NCBI GenBank assembly: GCA_033060915.1
Contig: CM065377.1
Location: 33,359,183-33,423,182 of the forward strand
Source: Euryodendron excelsum
Taxonomy: Eukaryota; Streptophyta; Magnoliopsida; Ericales; Pentaphylacaceae
Direction of reading: 5' to 3'
Length of the DNA: 64,000 nucleotides
Shown piece by piece: positions 60,269 through 64,000 of the stretch. The position numbers were made by a program, and so were the translations under genes. The notes beneath the pieces were generated by a model. The model saw only the letters and a program-made list of their open reading frames with translations, searched no databases and was not told where the DNA came from. How positions within the stretch are numbered: the first letter of the stretch is position 1; each line of letters begins with the position of its first letter.

Positions 60269-60692
60269 AGGAGCGTCTTTTCGAAGACGGTAAGTCCCTT
60301 TTTCAATTCCAAACCAGGCACATCTTTTCGAAGATGGTCAGTCCCCTTCCCAATTCCAAACCAGGCACGTCTTTCCGAAGATGGTAAACCCCTTTTCCAA
60401 TTCCAAACCAGGCGCGTCTTTCCGAAGACGGTAAGTCCCCTTTCTAATTGCAAACCAGGGGCGTCTTTCCAAAGACGGTAAGTCTCTTTTCCAATTCCAA
60501 ACCAAGCACGTCTTTCCAAAGACGGTAAGTCCCCTTTCCAATTCCAAACCAGGCACGTTTTTCCGAAGAGGGTAAGTCCCCTTTCTAATTCCAAAATAGG
60601 CACGTCTTTCCGAAGACAGTAAGTCCCCTTTCTAATTCCAAATTAGGCGCGTCTTTCCAAAGACAGTACGTCCCCTTTCCAATTCCAATTCC
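60269..60692 (+). repeat. U3 tandem array, 47 bp x 9
   Basis: The marker GGC(A/G)C(G/A)TCTTT steps by exactly 47 (60270, 60317, 60364, 60411, 60458, 60505, 60552, 60599, 60646). Unit: GGCACGTCTTTCCGAAGACG, GTAAGTCCCCTTTCCAATTC, CAAACCA. This is the 81-bp unit lacking its two CTCGAG arms. Confidence 0.95.
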
Positions 60693-61998
60693 AATCCCTC
60701 TCTTGAGATAGTTGATTCCTCGAGACGGTCCAGCACGTTTTTTGAAGAAAATCTCTTCGGAATGGTAAGTCTCTTTAAATCTATCAACCGGGACGAGACC
60801 CCAAGTCCCATAGATGGTAGAACGGTCCACCTTTGGCGCCTGCTAGCCTACTAATGCAGAAATGTCCGTTTAGGCATGCCTTCCAAGAAAGTTAATTCTC
60901 AAGCGCTAAGTTCCTTTAGCAGCTTCCCGAGATCAGGCAGTCCTGTGAATGATCGCGAGCCATCAGAGTAGCGGAAATACTCGCAAACATCACGACCGTT
61001 AGAGTAGCGGAAATACTCACAAACAGGTTGATATAGGGAATTGCCAACAAACTCTTATATCACGCAACTGCCGTTAGAGTGGCGGAAACACTCAAAACCC
61101 AGGTCAACACCAGTGCCTGCTAGCCTACTTTGGTGAAAAATGACCAAACTGCCCCCAGGGCCATTTTTCGGCACATTTCTCAAAAGCACAACTAAGTCCT
61201 CAGAGTGGTAAGTCCACCCTTCCAAGATTGTCTTAAAAGCAATCCAGCATGATTAGGTGCCTTCTAGTCAGTTTAGGGCTAATTCTGAGACTTTTCAGTC
61301 AAGATAATCATTTTGCCTCTAGGCATCTGAATGCCATGGGAACCATATCGGCCCTGGGTATCAAACCGGTAACCTCTTAAGAATGCTTCTTTTAGTGTTC
61401 TCAATCTTCCTTTATCTTTCTAGATCATTCCAAGTCAGTTTCGGCAAATCCAATGTGAAATGACCGTTTTGCCCCTAGTGGCCCGGTCACCTTTTCCGAC
61501 CACACCGGCTCTGGGTATCAAACCGGAAACCTTTGGGAACATTCTAAATAATATTTTCAAATCTCGAGTCTTCTTTCGGGACATTCCGAATCCATCTAGG
61601 TAGCTTTCCGGCCCGGTTGACCGTTTTGCCCCTAATGGCCCGGTCAATCCCTCCGACACATCCTATCTTCATTTTTCAAGTCAAATACCTCCAGGACACT
61701 GTTCTAAGCGCTCCTGCCCTTTTTCCGGCTCTTCGGGTCATTCCTGGCCTTTTCAATTCATCCCCAAACTTTTCGGACTCACTCCTAGTGAAGCCAGGCT
61801 AAAAATTACATGGTAGTCACTAATACAGGCGCCCAAATCTTCCAAAGATACGTTGCTTGCCGACCTTAAAACTTTCCTAACTAACTGGAGCCACTAGCAG
61901 TGGCGCCAAGCCAAGAAATGGCCTGGGCCACTCCTAGTGGCGCCAAGAGAAAGTTTGGCCTGGCACCACTGCAATAGGCGCCAGGTCTATCCCATCTC

Positions 61999-62006
61999 TA
62001 TAAATA
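61999..62006 (+). promoter_or_regulatory. LTR TATA box
   Basis: TATAAATA followed by CAAAGCCTCCTCC and GCGTGAAAGAGG. Confidence 0.75.
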
Positions 62007-64000
62007 CAAAGCCTCCTCCAGCGTGAAAGAGGTCTGCAAACTCAATCTGAAAATCCTAATTTTCGATACATAGAGCTCGTACACTTCCTAAACCTTAGCT
62101 TCTCTAGGTTTTCTAAATCCTAGCCACCATACACCAAACCCTAGCCTCCTATACACTTATACACACTTCTATACACTCATACACTAGCCTCCAAAGCCTC
62201 CTTTGAATACTTGAAGTGGTGCAATCTAAAGTTTTGAATATTAAAGACAAACTCTTGAAGATTGAAGTGAAGACCGGAGCAAGACAAGCAACGCAAAGCG
62301 CGTAAAGCTAAGCAAAATAAAGAAGACACAAGGTAGGCTTCTTATTTACGTTTACACATCTTTCCCCCTCTCTTCTTTCTTCTAACCCACTTGGGTTTTC
62401 TTCTATTTTAATCCCCCATCTTCTTCCCCCCTTTCTTTGCATGCTTGAAGCAAGGGAACTCCCAGTCCATGTGTAGGATTAGGCTATTAGAGGGTCACTA
62501 TGTCGAGGGCTTTCTTTTAGTCTAACCGGAGACCACATGGGTTCAGCCCCCTTGATTATGTGGTGAAGCTTTTAACCTTGTATGTTCACGACCCTCTTTG
62601 CATTGTGCATATCATGACTCTTGCATTCTTCCAAAAATCGCTTTCAAAGTCATTTTCAAACTTGTTTTCAAAATTGCTTCAAAATCTTTTTTTCCAAAAA
62701 CTTGTTTTCAAAATCACAACCCTAGGGTGATTCTAGCCTTTTTATGGCTACGGTTGCTATAGGAAAGTGTTATATTTAAAGGGACCGATATAGTCCATAT
62801 TTTTCAAATCATTGTTGTTTTCAAAACCATTCCTTAAAGTGGTTCTAGCCTTTTTATGGTTAGAATCGCTTTAGAAAAGTGAGATATTTTATATCTTCCA
62901 AAAAACTTTATTTTCAAAAGTCTCTCTTTCTAAAACCCTCTTTTTCAACATGCTTTCCAAAAACTCTTCTTTCCAAAATTGTTTTCAAAAATTCCCTCCA
63001 AAAATCTATTTTTCAAAACTTCTCTTTTTAAACTCCTTTCCAAAACACTCACCTCAAAATTCCTTTTCTAAAAACACTCCCTAGGTTTCTTTCCTAAAAA
63101 ACTCTCTACTCAAAATTCACTTTTCTAAAAATTCTTTCCAAAAAGCTTTTTCCAAAATCTTTCTAAAAACTCTCTCCTAAAAATCTTCCTTCTAGAAACT
63201 CCTCTCTAGGATTGCCTTCTAAAAATTTTCGTTTCCAAAAAACGCACTTCCCAAAAAACTCTTTCTTTAGAGCCCAAGTCAAGCCCTAGAATCCATGATT
63301 AGAAAACTCTAATTTCCTTCCAAAAAAAACATGATTTTCAATCTTGCCTTAAAACCTAGGTTTCCAAAAGCTCTTGTTTTCTACATCAAAATTATATTTC
63401 CAAAACCTATTTTCTACGTCAAAATTAGACACTTCCAAATCTAGGGTTTCTAAAACTTTTCTTTCCAAATCCTTGTTAAATCCTATCTTTCCTTTAGGAA
63501 ACCAAATCCAATCTCCTCGTTTAGAAAACTAGATCCAATCCTTCGTTTTTGGAAATGAAATCAAAACACTTCTTAAAAACAAAATCCAAATCTTTCCTAA
63601 TTCAACTCCTTCCTAATCTTCTACTTTCCTAAATCTTTAGTTTCCTAAACTTGAACATAAAAATCTTTCCTAATTCAACCTTTTCCTAATTCTACCCCTT
63701 TTTCAAATCTTAACTTTTCAAATCTAAGTTTTTCAAATCTTTCCTAAACTCAAACCTTTTCTAATCTCAAGATTTTCTAAAATTCAAATTCTAAAACTTT
63801 CTAAATCCTAAACTTTCTAAATTTAAATCTTTCTTAAGTTAAATCTTTCTAAACTTCCAACCTTTCTAAATTCTAAACTTTCCTAAAGCTTCAAATCTTT
63901 CTAAATCTAAAGCTTTTCTAAACTCAAAATTTTCTTAATTCAAAACTTTCTTAAGTTAAAACTTTCCTAGATCAAAATTTTCCTAAAGTGAAACCTTTCC

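Larger units (their letters stand above)
60068..64000 (+). mobile_element. Subfamily A LTR, runs off the window
   Basis: TGTAAGCACCCCATTTTTGAC with the subfamily A start. Contains a 47-bp array (60269-60692), U3 units (60760-61220), repeated AGAGTAGCGGAAATACTC words (60965-61010), GCGCC boxes (61890-61985), TATAAATA (61999), AAACCCTAG words, the CCCACTTGGGTT block (62386), the CCCCCTTGATTATG block (62548) and the start of the G-poor tract. The end is outside, so whether it is solo or part of an element is unknown. Confidence 0.85.

Noticed and set aside
60247..60830. Minus-strand frames with repeated LVWNWKGDL-like words
   Set aside because: Read-through of the 47-bp array. Since 47 is not a multiple of three, the three frames cycle through the same sequence.
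1..64000. tRNA, rRNA or organelle insertions
   Set aside because: I saw no tRNA-like arrangement and no rRNA block. The tRNA-related words are the primer binding sites.

Overview
The window looks like nuclear DNA of a flowering plant with a repeat-rich genome. I see no host gene. Essentially all 64 kb can be read as one nest of related Ty3/gypsy LTR retrotransposons of the Tat/Ogre type. The evidence is LTRs of 3-5 kb starting TGTAAGCACC and ending GCGACA or GTGACA, a primer binding site TGGCGACTCC... as in Ogre-like elements, a decayed pol with two RNase H domains, plant-type TATAAATA promoters, and 5-bp target duplications. The labels E1-E4 and subfamilies A and B are mine. Subfamily B LTRs start with TTTTTGCCCGCTCGG-type sequence. 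Subfamily A LTRs start with TTTTTGACCGCTTGG-type sequence and carry a tandem array in U3.

Layout: 1-2125 is the end of the 5' LTR of E1, followed by its PBS and a non-coding internal region (2126-5522 and 17093-20908). That region is split by an 11.6-kb minus-strand solo LTR of subfamily A (5523-17092), about 7 kb of which is an 81-bp minisatellite. The 3' LTR of E1 starts at 20909 and is interrupted at 24051 by E2. E2 runs as follows: 5' LTR 24051-24117 plus 29133-32919, split by a minus-strand solo LTR of subfamily B; PBS at 32922; leader with an inverted segment; gag mostly missing; a degenerate pro-RT-RH-aRH-INT at 34.8-39.45 kb; an antisense gene remnant with its own promoter at 39.6-42.4 kb; polypurine tract; 3' LTR from 42582. 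That 3' LTR is itself split by a solo LTR (43023-46302) and by another element, E3 (LTR from 47211). E3 is split by a subfamily A solo LTR (47301-52642, exact ACCAA duplication) and by E4 (LTR from 56344). At 57.65 kb a deletion joins E4 to a rearranged minus-strand LTR piece. A further LTR fragment follows, and then a subfamily A LTR (60068) that runs off the window.

How the parts relate: each LTR carries, in order, U3 with repeated GGTAAGTCC-type units, paired GCGCCACT boxes, a TATA box, a leader rich in AAACCCTA, a long tract on the sense strand with very little G, a conserved hairpin island, and the end of U5. E1 could only have moved with proteins supplied in trans. E2 is the only copy with recognisable pol, and it is dead from stops, frameshifts and a lost integrase catalytic Asp. 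The most unusual items are the U3 minisatellite, which exists in three different unit lengths (81, 94 and 47 bp) in the three subfamily A LTRs, and the antisense promoter-exon-ORF unit inside E2, which copies the promoter architecture of the LTR.
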